From Stomatohabitans albus (GTDB lineage: Bacteria; Actinomycetota; Nitriliruptoria; Euzebyales; Euzebyaceae): a stretch of DNA of 64,000 bases. Every line of letters starts with the position of its first letter. The first letter of the stretch is position 1. The DNA lies in contig NZ_JAYKKE010000002.1 in assembly GCF_036336025.1 (NCBI RefSeq), positions 175,364 to 239,363 on the forward strand, in the 5' to 3' direction. Under the pieces are notes generated by a model, which saw nothing but the letters and a program-made list of their open reading frames with translations, ran no database searches and was not told the DNA's origin. Positions 7,543 through 16,132 of this stretch are shown here, in pieces. Position numbers and translations under genes: made by a program.

Positions 7543-9558
7543 ATGCGCCCAGAATTAACGAAAACGCTCGAACGCCCTGGGTTGCGTTTCGTCAAGAACC
7601 TGTCTATCCCATCCAAGATCGCATTGGTCTTTATCGTTGTGATCTGTTTGATGGCGCTCTTCGCCGATGTGATTGCCCCGCACGGGCCACTTGAAATTAT
7701 TAAGCCACGTCAGGCACCTTCGGCAGAGTTTTGGTTTGGTACCGACAACTCCGGTCGTGATATTTACACCCGTATCCTGTATGGCGCGCGATATTCTCTG
7801 GTCATCGGTCTTGGGGCCACGACGCTTGCGCTCCTCGCCGCGTTAGTACTCGGGTCAATTGCAGCTACAGCGAACAAAGTGATCTCAGAGAGCATCATGC
7901 GAGTGCTTGACGTGATTATGAGTTTCCCTGGTATCGCACTTGCAGTGGCATTCGTTGCTGTCCTGGGGCGTTCAACCACGATGATCATTGTGACTATCGC
8001 CTTCTTGTATACGCCACAGCTCACTCGCGTTGTTCGTGCCAATGTGTTGAACCAGTACGGTGAAGACTATGTGTCCGCCGGTAAGGTCATGGGGGCGAGC
8101 ACCCTACACATCTTGGTTAAACATGTGCTCCGCAACGCCATCGCGCCCATCTTGGTCTTTGCAACCGTCCTTGTGGCAGATGCCATTGTGTTTGAAGCAT
8201 CCTTAAGCTTTATCCAAGCCGGTGTACCTCAACCTGAACCGTCCTGGGGTAACATCATCTCTGATGGTCGTAACCAAGTGCTGAGTGGTACCTGGTGGCC
8301 AACATTCTTCCCAGGCATGGCCATTACATTGACGGTGCTGGCCTTGAATATTCTTTCGGAAGGGTTGACTGACGCGATTGTTGCCCCTGCTCCGGCAGGC
8401 CCCAAGATTGCAGAAAGCCTTGAAGATGCTGTTGCTGAAGGCGAAATCGATCCTCATGAACTTGCCGGGTCAGTGGCCGGCTGGAATAGCACTGAAGCCA
8501 TTCCATTAGCTGATCGACTCCAAGCCCTCCGTGAAGTTGAAGTCACCCGCACTGATCGGCTTGTCCTTCCTGAATCAGCCACTCAAGCGGAACCGCTCCT
8601 GCGTGTGCAGGACTTGACTATTGCCTTCCCGGCAATCCACGGTGAAACGGACGTTGTTGACAAGGTCAGCTTTGAGATTCGTCCCGGCGAAACGATGGCG
8701 CTTGTTGGTGAATCTGGCTGTGGTAAATCGATTACTGCTAAGTCCATCATGGGCCTCTTGGGTAAATCAGCTCGCCTTGGTGGACAAGTTATGTATGAAG
8801 GTAAGGATCTGCTCACCTTCTCCCAAAAAGAACTCAACGCATTGCGTGGCCATGAAATGGCCCTCATTCACCAAGATGCCTTGAGTGCACTCAACCCATC
8901 CATGCTCATTGATGCGCAGTTCAAGCAACTGACCTCACGTGGCGGGACCCGAACTGCTGAAGATCTTCTTGACCTTGTGGGCTTGGAACCTGGCCGAGTA
9001 CTCAAGAGCTATGCCCATGAATTATCTGGTGGTCAGCGCCAGCGTGTCCTTATCGCCATGGCCCTCACGCGGGACCCGAAACTGTTGATCGCAGATGAAC
9101 CGACCACTGCACTGGATGTGACCGTGGAACATCAGGTCATTGAGTTGTTAAATGACCTCCGTGAGAAGCTTGGGTTTGCCATGCTGTTCGTATCGCATGA
9201 CTTGGCGCTTGTTGCTGAAGTGAGCCACAAGATCACCGTCATGTATGCCGGACAGATGGTGGAACAAGCCTCAACAAGTGAACTGTTGTGGAATCCACAG
9301 CATGAATACACCCAAGGGTTATTGGGCGCAGTATTGAGCATCGAAGCTGGTAATGGGCGTCTCCATCAGGTGATGGGCACTGTTCCCAGCCCCCGTGAGT
9401 TCCCTAAGGGTGACCGTTTCGCACCGCGTTCAACACGACCACACTTGGCTGATGAACCGTCAATCTGGCGTCAGATTCCCGGGACCGATCATTTCTATGC
9501 GGCCCACGAAGGTGATCCTGACCCCGTGATCTTCACCCCTGCTGGAGGCACCAAATGA
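7543..9558 (+). CDS. Fused ABC transporter permease (DppC type) and ATPase (DppD type)
   Basis: A 671-residue fusion. Residues 1-280 are a DppC-type permease with an EAA loop near 175-200. A charged linker spans about 285-350. Residues 352-600 are a DppD-type ATPase with Walker A GESGCGKS (389-396), signature LSGGQ (494-498), Walker B LLIADEP (514-520) and the switch histidine H552. The C-terminal 70 residues resemble the oligopeptide-transporter extension. The join is continuous, with no stop or frameshift. I recall the same fusion in the sialic-acid transporter SiaG of C. glutamicum, which supports the substrate inference. It overlaps the next ATPase gene by four bases (ATGA). Confidence 0.88.
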   Translation: MRPELTKTLERPGLRFVKNLSIPSKIALVFIVVICLMALFADVIAPHGPLEIIKPRQAPSAEFWFGTDNSGRDIYTRILYGARYSLVIGLGATTLALLAALVLGSIAATANKVISESIMRVLDVIMSFPGIALAVAFVAVLGRSTTMIIVTIAFLYTPQLTRVVRANVLNQYGEDYVSAGKVMGASTLHILVKHVLRNAIAPILVFATVLVADAIVFEASLSFIQAGVPQPEPSWGNIISDGRNQVLSGTWWPTFFPGMAITLTVLALNILSEGLTDAIVAPAPAGPKIAESLEDAVAEGEIDPHELAGSVAGWNSTEAIPLADRLQALREVEVTRTDRLVLPESATQAEPLLRVQDLTIAFPAIHGETDVVDKVSFEIRPGETMALVGESGCGKSITAKSIMGLLGKSARLGGQVMYEGKDLLTFSQKELNALRGHEMALIHQDALSALNPSMLIDAQFKQLTSRGGTRTAEDLLDLVGLEPGRVLKSYAHELSGGQRQRVLIAMALTRDPKLLIADEPTTALDVTVEHQVIELLNDLREKLGFAMLFVSHDLALVAEVSHKITVMYAGQMVEQASTSELLWNPQHEYTQGLLGAVLSIEAGNGRLHQVMGTVPSPREFPKGDRFAPRSTRPHLADEPSIWRQIPGTDHFYAAHEGDPDPVIFTPAGGTK

Positions 9559-10364
9559 GTTCCGAAACGACCCCAATCATCGAACTTCAAGATGTAAAGG
9601 TTCATTTCCGCAGCCGCCAGGGTGGCCTCTTCGGAAGTCAGATCACCGCAGTCAAAGGGGTATCTGTCGCGGTCCATCCAGGTGAAACCGTCGGAATCGT
9701 GGGTGAATCTGGTTCGGGTAAATCGACGATGGCGAAAGTGATGGTCGGCCTCCAAGACGCCAGCGAAGGCAAGGTCCTCTTTAAAGGCCGCGATGTCACG
9801 AGTCGCTCAGGTGCTGTACGCAAGGAAATTGGGCGTATCGTCAGCGTTGTCTTCCAGGACCCATCAACTGCGTTGAACCGTCGTATGCGTGTACGCGATA
9901 CCTTGCTGGATCCGTTGAATGTACACAACATCGATACCCCGGCTGAACGTCTCGAGCGCGTTAAGCAACTCATTCATCTTGTCGGGTTGCCGCAAAGTGC
10001 GCTTGATACGCTACCTGGCCAGTTATCGGGTGGGCAGCGTCAGCGCGTGGCAATTGCACGGGCATTGGCACTCGAACCTGATGTCATTATTGCCGATGAA
10101 CCAACGAGCGCACTAGACGTGTCCGTACGTGCTCAGATTCTCAATTTGCTCACGGACTTGAAGGATGAACTGAACTTAGCCATGGTGTTCATCAGCCATG
10201 ACATTCAGACCGTTCGTTACATCTCTGACCGAATTTGTGTGATGAACACCGGGCTTATTGTTGAAGAAGGCCCTGCCGAACAAGTCTTTGAACATCCATC
10301 TGAGTCCTACACCAAGACGCTACTTGGCGCGGCTCCAAGCCTGCTACACCCTGTTTTGGGTTAA
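9555..10364 (+). CDS. ABC transporter ATPase, DppF/OppF type
   Basis: A 269-residue ATPase with Walker A GESGSGKS (50-57), signature LSGGQ (157-161), Walker B VIIADEP (177-183) and FISHD. It is the second ATPase of the importer, the first being fused to the permease upstream. It is about 50 residues shorter than usual DppF proteins and lacks most of the C-terminal oligopeptide-transporter extension. nanA follows after 22 bases. Confidence 0.88.
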   Translation: MSSETTPIIELQDVKVHFRSRQGGLFGSQITAVKGVSVAVHPGETVGIVGESGSGKSTMAKVMVGLQDASEGKVLFKGRDVTSRSGAVRKEIGRIVSVVFQDPSTALNRRMRVRDTLLDPLNVHNIDTPAERLERVKQLIHLVGLPQSALDTLPGQLSGGQRQRVAIARALALEPDVIIADEPTSALDVSVRAQILNLLTDLKDELNLAMVFISHDIQTVRYISDRICVMNTGLIVEEGPAEQVFEHPSESYTKTLLGAAPSLLHPVLG

Positions 10365-10386
10365 TCCATCTTTTCAAGGAGTATTC

Positions 10387-11304
10387 ATGTCCCACACCCG
10401 TTTTTATGGGATGGTTCCCCCGGTTGTCACCCCGTTCAATACTGACGGCTCGGTGGACCACGAGACGTTAGCTAACGTCGTCAACCATCTAGTTGAATCA
10501 GGGATGCATGGCTTGTTTGCCATGGGTTCAACCGGTGAAGTGGCCTACTTGACCAATCGCCAACGCCATGATGTGTTGAAGACGATCATTGACACCAATG
10601 CTGGCCGTGTCCCCGTGATTGCCGGAGCTATTGACTTGACCGCTCAACGGTCTATCGAACTGGCAAACGATGCCGTTGAACTCGGTGCCGATGCCTTCGT
10701 GGTAACTGCACCGATCTATGCGATCAATGATGTCAAGGAAATCGAAGACCACTTCCGCATCATTGGTGCTGGAGTGGACGCACCCATGTTTGTCTATGAC
10801 ATTCCTGTTCGCGTGCACAAGAAAATACCTGCTGACCTTCTGGTCCGGTTAGGCCTTGACGGTGTGGTTGCTGGGGTCAAGGATTCCAGCGGTGATGACG
10901 TCGGGTTCCGTCGACTTGTCATGGCTAATCGTGCCGCCGGCAGCCCACTACGTGTCTTCACTGGCCATGAAGTTGTGGTTGACGGCATGTTGCTGCTTGG
11001 TGCTGACGGTGTCGTTCCTGGGTTGGCGAATGTTGACGCTGCTCGGTACGCAAAACTCTGGGATGCCGCAATGGCCGGTGATTGGGCCACCGCGCGGGTA
11101 CTCCAAGATGAGTTGACCAGCCTGTTTGAAATTGTGTTCCAAGCCACTGGACGCTCCGGTGACGCCGCCGGTGTGGGTGCTTTCAAGGTGGCAATGGCCG
11201 CTCAGGGTCTATTGAAGAGTCCTGCGATGGCTGCGCCTGTCCAGGCACTCGACGGTGATGTGGCTGAACGTATTGTTGAGATTGTTCGCGCGAACGGTCT
11301 GTAG
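10387..11304 (+). CDS. nanA: N-acetylneuraminate lyase / dihydrodipicolinate synthase family aldolase
   Basis: A 305-residue class I aldolase of the NanA/DapA family. Visible are GSTGE (47-51), Y137 in FVYDIP and the Schiff-base lysine K165 in AGVKDSSGD. The longer frame upstream (from 10258) lies inside the previous gene; the Shine-Dalgarno AAGGAG sets the start at 10387. On sequence alone it could be a DapA paralogue. The surrounding importer, ROK kinase and nanE make cleavage of sialic acid to ManNAc and pyruvate the better reading. Confidence 0.82.
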   Translation: MSHTRFYGMVPPVVTPFNTDGSVDHETLANVVNHLVESGMHGLFAMGSTGEVAYLTNRQRHDVLKTIIDTNAGRVPVIAGAIDLTAQRSIELANDAVELGADAFVVTAPIYAINDVKEIEDHFRIIGAGVDAPMFVYDIPVRVHKKIPADLLVRLGLDGVVAGVKDSSGDDVGFRRLVMANRAAGSPLRVFTGHEVVVDGMLLLGADGVVPGLANVDAARYAKLWDAAMAGDWATARVLQDELTSLFEIVFQATGRSGDAAGVGAFKVAMAAQGLLKSPAMAAPVQALDGDVAERIVEIVRANGL

Positions 11305-11326
11305 ACAGTCTGGCTAAGGAGTGGGT

Positions 11327-12259
11327 ATGAACGTCATTGGGATTGATGTCGGCGGAACCAAAATTGCTGCCGCAACGGTCAATGAATCAGGCGAGATTGG
11401 GCCGATTGTGTCGGTACCCACTCCTGGCCAAGAAGGCCCTGACGCGATGTTGGATGCGTTTGCTCGTGTCGCCAACGATGCGGCACAGGCCAGTGGGATA
11501 GCAATAGCTGATGTCCCTGCGATCGGGGTAGGTACCGCTGGGGTGGTGAATACCGATACCGGAACGATCTTGCAATCAACGAGTGTGCTTAAAGACTGGG
11601 CTGGCACCGCGGTGGCTAATGGTTTGGCAGCGCGCTTTCCGCACGCCCCGAAGGTTGTGGTGCAAAACGATGTCGATGCACATGCGATGGGGGAAGTTTG
11701 GAAGGGTATTGCAGCCGGATATGAAACGGTACTCATGGTGGCACCAGGCACTGGTGTCGGGGCTTGTCTCTTAATCAATGGCGTACCCGTCCGCGGTGCC
11801 CATCATGTGGGTGGTGAAATCGGTCACCTTCCGATTGGAGGGGCGGACGATATGCCGTGTACCTGCGGAAAATTTGGGCATCTCGAAAGCCTGGCTGCCG
11901 GTCCTGCGTTGCATCGCTGGTATGTCGGCCATGGCGGGAACCTGTCGAGTCCTGACGCGAAAGATGTGGTTGCGCGCGCTAATGAGGGTGAAGCGGTCGC
12001 AATACGGGCCGTACAAACGGCTGGTGCAGCGTTAGGTCGCGGGATGGCTGCCATCGTGACAGTCGTCGACCCGCAATGTGTCGTGCTGAGCGGTGGACTT
12101 GCCCAGGCAGGGGAGCTGTGGTGGAATGCGATGGAATCAGCCTTCCGTGGTGAGCTTATCGAACCCCTCCAAGACACACCGGTACTACTGGGCCAACTAG
12201 CAGGTGCAGCTCCAATTTTGGGGAGTGCCAAGATGGCGTTTGATACGCTCAACGCGTAA
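11327..12259 (+). CDS. nanK: ROK-family kinase, probable N-acetylmannosamine kinase
   Basis: A 310-residue ROK sugar kinase with the N-terminal phosphate motif GIDVGGTKIAA, catalytic aspartate in VQNDVDAH (D115), GTGVG (141-145) and GGEIGHLPIG. The zinc motif reads CTCGKFGHLE (178-187) and has His where the usual CxCGxxGCxE has its third Cys. AAGGAG places the start at ATG 11327, not at the in-frame GTG 11321 that it overlaps. ManNAc specificity is inferred from its position between nanA and nanE; glucose or GlcNAc kinase would look much the same. Confidence 0.82.
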   Translation: MNVIGIDVGGTKIAAATVNESGEIGPIVSVPTPGQEGPDAMLDAFARVANDAAQASGIAIADVPAIGVGTAGVVNTDTGTILQSTSVLKDWAGTAVANGLAARFPHAPKVVVQNDVDAHAMGEVWKGIAAGYETVLMVAPGTGVGACLLINGVPVRGAHHVGGEIGHLPIGGADDMPCTCGKFGHLESLAAGPALHRWYVGHGGNLSSPDAKDVVARANEGEAVAIRAVQTAGAALGRGMAAIVTVVDPQCVVLSGGLAQAGELWWNAMESAFRGELIEPLQDTPVLLGQLAGAAPILGSAKMAFDTLNA

Positions 12260-12268
12260 GGAGTGAAG

Positions 12269-12964
12269 ATGACACAAACCATTATCGATCAACTTCGTGG
12301 CACGCTCTGTGTATCTGCGCAGGCCTACCCCGGTGAGCCGATGCGTGACCCTCGAACCATGGCCCAGATTGCCCAGGCAGCAGTTATTGGGGGTGCTGCA
12401 TCAATTCGAGCTCAAGGGCTTGAAGACGTCCGAATGGTTGTCGAAGCGGTTGACGTACCTGTTGTCGGTCTGTGGAAAGACGGCAAGGAAGGTGTCTTCA
12501 TCACTCCGACCCTGTTCCATGCCCAACAAGTAGCAAAAACAGGTTGTGCGATCATTGCGCTTGACGGAACCTTACGAGAGCGTCCTGATGGGCGAACATT
12601 TGTTGAGACGGTTAATGCGTTGCGCCAATGGGCTAAGGACGAACTAGGTCGAGAGATTCTCATTATGGCCGACTGTGACAGCCTTGATGCATGCATGATG
12701 GCTGAACAAGCTGGGGCTGATTTTGTAGGCACAACGTTATCGGGGTACACGGATGCACGACCCAAAACGCCTGGACCTGATTTTGAACTTGTCGAATCAG
12801 TTGTGGCTACCGTTAAGGCGCCGGTTGTGGTTGAAGGGCGTATCCATACCCCGGCGTTAGCCCGCCAGGCACTTGACCTTGGTGCCCATATGGTGTGTGC
12901 AGGTACCGCCATTACTCATCCATCATCTATTACCTCGTGGTTTATTGACGCGATTAGGGCGTAA
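12269..12964 (+). CDS. nanE: N-acetylmannosamine-6-phosphate 2-epimerase
   Basis: A 231-residue TIM-barrel enzyme converting ManNAc-6-P to GlcNAc-6-P. Family signs are SIRAQG (46-51), GLWKD with K70, the phosphate-binding VVVEGRIHTP and the C-terminal GTAITHP. The in-frame GTG at 12263 is inside the Shine-Dalgarno AAGGAG, so ATG 12269 is used. It closes the pathway encoded here (NanA, NanK, NanE). The downstream nagA/nagB step is not in this window. A hairpin follows the stop codon. Confidence 0.88.
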   Translation: MTQTIIDQLRGTLCVSAQAYPGEPMRDPRTMAQIAQAAVIGGAASIRAQGLEDVRMVVEAVDVPVVGLWKDGKEGVFITPTLFHAQQVAKTGCAIIALDGTLRERPDGRTFVETVNALRQWAKDELGREILIMADCDSLDACMMAEQAGADFVGTTLSGYTDARPKTPGPDFELVESVVATVKAPVVVEGRIHTPALARQALDLGAHMVCAGTAITHPSSITSWFIDAIRA

Positions 12965-12979
12965 AGAATCATTCGCAAT

Positions 12980-13015
12980 CGGCAGGTGAAGGGTGCATGA
13001 ACCCATCACCTGCCG
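12980..13015 (+). terminator. Long hairpin after nanE
   Basis: CGGCAGGTGA (12980-12989) pairs with TCACCTGCCG (13006-13015), and GGGT/ACCC extend it inward. There is no T-run, so it may be a weak terminator or an mRNA-stabilising 3' end. The in-frame ATG at 12997 falls in its loop, one reason to reject that start for the next gene. Confidence 0.5.
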
Positions 13016-13047
13016 TACCTTGTATGCCTGAGGAATGGAATACTTGC

Positions 13048-13515
13048 ATGACGCATCTTGTACCGATTGAACGCCAAAAAGCAGCACAAGCCGCAGGCGA
13101 ATTTTCACTCGAAGAACTTCCCGGCAGTCTTGCGAAACCAGATGCAGCGGTGCGTATTGGTAAAACACCTGCTGGTGATCAGGTCTTGCATGGAGGCAAA
13201 AGCCTGGACGATATTGCCACCATTAACCCTGGCGAAGGGCTTATTGTCATGGGTAAAGCTGAAGTTCGTTGGACCATGGCCTATTACACCCGATTTGGTG
13301 GCAAGGTATCGCGTGAACAACTCTTGACCTACGCTCGCCAATTTGTAGGGATGCACCCTGACGGTTCGCTGGCCATGTGTTTAAGTGGCCATGCAGGCCG
13401 TGGACCAGCCATTCCCCTTTGGGCACCACGAGACGAAATCAGCCTCATTGTGCAGCCAAATGATTTGGTATTGCGCTATACGGATGTGGTGCCTGAGGCT
13501 GATATCAACCGCTAA
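13048..13515 (+). CDS. Hypothetical protein, unrecognised, between nanE and uvrC
   Basis: A 155-residue soluble protein from ATG 13048; ATG 13024 (163 residues) is also possible because GAGGA lies between the two and neither spacing is ideal. I do not recognise the family. There is no signal peptide or membrane segment. The C-terminal half contains short glycine/proline turns (FGGKVSREQL, HAGRGPAIPLWAPRDE). Its stop overlaps the uvrC start (TAATG), so it is translated with uvrC although it lies behind the nan genes. It does not resemble the YhcH proteins often seen in nan clusters. Confidence 0.7.
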   Translation: MTHLVPIERQKAAQAAGEFSLEELPGSLAKPDAAVRIGKTPAGDQVLHGGKSLDDIATINPGEGLIVMGKAEVRWTMAYYTRFGGKVSREQLLTYARQFVGMHPDGSLAMCLSGHAGRGPAIPLWAPRDEISLIVQPNDLVLRYTDVVPEADINR

Positions 13516-15398
13516 TGGATAATCCGGCAGCCGCTATCCGTCCCGCAGCCGGCACGATTCCTACCAGTCCAGGTTGTTATCTTTGGCGCGATCAGCACGG
13601 TCGTGTCATCTACGTTGGAAAAGCAAAGAATCTTCGTAGCCGCCTTAATAGCTATTTCGCTAACCCGGATAACTTGCCTCAAAAAACGGTCAAAATGTTA
13701 GAGATGGCCGCAAGCGTTGAATGGCTTGTCGTGCGCTCAGATGTTGAGAGTTTGCATCTCGAATCAAATCTCATTAAACAATATCGACCACGGTTTAATG
13801 TGATTTTTAATGATGATAAGAGTTTTCCGTGGCTAGCAATCACTAAACAACAAGCGTGGCCACGGGTCATGGTTCGGCGCAATATTAAACATGATGGCAC
13901 GCTCTATTTCGGGCCCTATGCCCATGTAGGTGCGATACGGTCCACGTTGGATTTACTGCTCTCGATTTATCCCGTACGAACCTGTACAAACGCCGTATTT
14001 GCCAGTCACCAACGATCACAAAAACCCTGTTTGCAGTACCATATCCGGCGCTGTAGTGGTCCATGCGCAGGCCTGATCAGCCGCGAGGAGTATGGGGACC
14101 TCTTAGCAAAAATAGAGGATTTTCTTAAGGGCAATGCTAAGGGGGTTATTGAAACGTTAACGGACCATATGCAGACTGCTGCGGCTAACCAGGCGTTTGA
14201 GGAAGCCGCACGATATCGAGATCAAATCGAGGCGGTCCAACTTGCCTTAGCGAAACAACATGTTGTCAGTAGCAGTGATGCAAACTATGACGTTCATGCC
14301 ACTGAGAGTGATGGCTTGGAGATGGCTATTTATACGTTGTTTGTTCGGCAAGGCAAAGTGATCGGTCACCATAATCAGATCGTAGATATTGTTGAGGAAC
14401 TTGAATCAGGTGAATTAATCGCAAGGTATCTCGTCAATCTCTATACGCGCCGGACCGGTGCGGTGCCTGATGAAGATGTCATCGGTGATGAAGTGCTAGT
14501 GAGTGCGCTACCTCCAAATAAAGAAACGGTTGCCGCGTTTTTACATGAACTCAAAGGCAAGAACGTACCGCTGCGTGTCCCTCAACGGGGCGATAAAGCC
14601 AAGGTATTAGAACTAGCCCAGCACAATGCCAAAGAAGTGTTCACCCTTCACCGGCTAAAGCGTGCAAAAGATTTCAATACGCGCAGCCAGGCCATCGAAG
14701 AGCTTGCACAGTATCTGGGCTTATCTCAGGCGCCACTGCGTATCGAGTGTTATGACATCTCAACCTTGCAAGGCACCAATACGGTTGCGTCCATGGTCGT
14801 TATGGAAGATGGGATACCCAGGCCGAGTGAATACCGGCGATTCAAAATGAAAACAGTGCATGGACAAGACGACTTTGCATCCATGTATGAGGTCATTCAT
14901 CGCCGATTTTCCCAATACCTCGAAGAACAAACCTTACCGCATGATGCCCCAAAAAAATTTGCCTATCCACCTCATCTCATTCTTATCGATGGTGGGAAAG
15001 GTCAGCTTAACGCGGCTGTCCGTGCCCTCGACGACTTGGGTATCACGGGTATCGACATTGCATCACTAGCTAAAAAACAAGAAGAAGTCTTTTTACCAGG
15101 ACGAGCAGAATCCATCATGTTGCCGCGCGGTTCAGAGGCCCTATTTTTCTTGATCCGGATCCGTGACGAGTCACACCGCTTTGCCATCACCTACCATCGC
15201 ACCCTTCGCAATAAACGCATGACCACCAGCGTGCTTGATGATATTGAAGGGGTAGGGGAGAAGCGTCGGTCAGCACTACTGAAACAATTTGGTAGCCTCA
15301 AACAAGTACGCGCCGCCAGCGTCGATGACATCGCACAAACCCCAGGGTTTAGCCGCGCCTTGGCCGAACGAGTTGTTGACTATTTGTCTCGCCATTAA
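13515..15398 (+). CDS. uvrC: Excinuclease ABC subunit C
   Basis: A 627-residue nucleotide-excision-repair nuclease. The N-terminal GIY-YIG domain is seen as GCYLWRDQHGRVIYVGKAK near residues 16-34. The UVR UvrB-binding helix pair lies near 200-235, the RNase-H-like second nuclease begins at about IECYDIS, and a helix-hairpin-helix pair ends the protein. Length is normal. The start codon overlaps the previous stop. In actinobacteria uvrC usually precedes rapZ-yvcK-whiA, as here, but an opposed lipoprotein gene is inserted between them. Confidence 0.96.
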   Translation: MDNPAAAIRPAAGTIPTSPGCYLWRDQHGRVIYVGKAKNLRSRLNSYFANPDNLPQKTVKMLEMAASVEWLVVRSDVESLHLESNLIKQYRPRFNVIFNDDKSFPWLAITKQQAWPRVMVRRNIKHDGTLYFGPYAHVGAIRSTLDLLLSIYPVRTCTNAVFASHQRSQKPCLQYHIRRCSGPCAGLISREEYGDLLAKIEDFLKGNAKGVIETLTDHMQTAAANQAFEEAARYRDQIEAVQLALAKQHVVSSSDANYDVHATESDGLEMAIYTLFVRQGKVIGHHNQIVDIVEELESGELIARYLVNLYTRRTGAVPDEDVIGDEVLVSALPPNKETVAAFLHELKGKNVPLRVPQRGDKAKVLELAQHNAKEVFTLHRLKRAKDFNTRSQAIEELAQYLGLSQAPLRIECYDISTLQGTNTVASMVVMEDGIPRPSEYRRFKMKTVHGQDDFASMYEVIHRRFSQYLEEQTLPHDAPKKFAYPPHLILIDGGKGQLNAAVRALDDLGITGIDIASLAKKQEEVFLPGRAESIMLPRGSEALFFLIRIRDESHRFAITYHRTLRNKRMTTSVLDDIEGVGEKRRSALLKQFGSLKQVRAASVDDIAQTPGFSRALAERVVDYLSRH

Positions 15399-15450
15399 GC
15401 GACCACGCAGCATAACCGTATTTCAAGTCTCTTCGACCGATCACATAGGC

Positions 15451-16101
15451 TCAGTTGAGGGCCACCCGTCGGGGAGCGCGTGCAAGGCGTACCACCCCAT
15501 AAACCAGCATCACGATGCCAAGTGCACCAATACCAATCGCAGCGGCGATAACCCATGTTTCGGGGCCAACTTGCGCCTCAACCCAAGGGTCCTCCGTCAT
15601 CGTCAGCAAATCCCACGTCACGGTATTCTCACGGATAACCCCATTGGACGCCAATACCCTTCCAGGGAATACTGCGCTGATGGTCATTTCAGCCCCTGCC
15701 GACTTCAACGCTTGATCATCCACCCCGAACTCTTTGGGTCGGATATTCGCGTACAGGACATCAACGCGAGCTTTATTCCCGTCCCGTTCATAACGAACAA
15801 ATTGATTGGCTTGATTTGCTGGTATTGGCAAGGTCGTTAACCGAGCGCCAACCCAATCCGGTTCTTCAATAGGTTCAATAGTGGAGACGGCTTGGGCCGG
15901 TTCAGGGATACGTTTCTTGGCACTTTCAATAAGAGCCGCAGAAGACAGATTCGCCTGTTCAACCAATGACCGTGTTGCGCGTACTTGAATATCAAAACTC
16001 ACCAGGTCGGCAGGATGGATCTCAATCGTGGTATGGGAACGCACACATGCGGTCAACATGCAACAGAGGAACACAATCAAGGGAATAAAACGGTGCACCA
16101 C
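15451..16101 (-). CDS. LppM-like (DUF3153) membrane-anchored lipoprotein
   Basis: A 216-residue protein with a lipoprotein signal peptide (lipobox LTAC), an extracytoplasmic domain and a C-terminal membrane helix (about residues 182-204) followed by a basic tail. This layout and parts of the sequence (for example VFPGRVLASNG) recall the mycobacterial LppM/DUF3153 family. Start is GTG 16101 or the adjacent GTG 16098. It is divergent from rapZ with only 31 bases between starts. Function unknown; an envelope role is all that can be inferred. Confidence 0.7.
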   Translation of the reverse strand: MVHRFIPLIVFLCCMLTACVRSHTTIEIHPADLVSFDIQVRATRSLVEQANLSSAALIESAKKRIPEPAQAVSTIEPIEEPDWVGARLTTLPIPANQANQFVRYERDGNKARVDVLYANIRPKEFGVDDQALKSAGAEMTISAVFPGRVLASNGVIRENTVTWDLLTMTEDPWVEAQVGPETWVIAAAIGIGALGIVMLVYGVVRLARAPRRVALN

Positions 16102-16120
16102 ACCAAGTTTGCCGATGTAC

Positions 16121-16132
16121 TACAGTTTTCAC
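16121..16132 (+). promoter_or_regulatory. Probable leaderless promoter of rapZ
   Basis: TACAGT (16121-16126) is a -10 box ending six bases before ATG 16133. No Shine-Dalgarno is present, so the transcript probably begins at the start codon. Confidence 0.5.

Noticed and set aside
10258..10386. N-terminal extension of nanA
   Set aside because: These codons lie in the end of the ATPase gene in another frame. A Shine-Dalgarno and the family N-terminus place the start at 10387.
12997..13047. Upstream start for the unrecognised gene after nanE
   Set aside because: ATG 12997 lies in the loop of the hairpin at 12980-13015. Starts at 13024 or 13048 are more likely.
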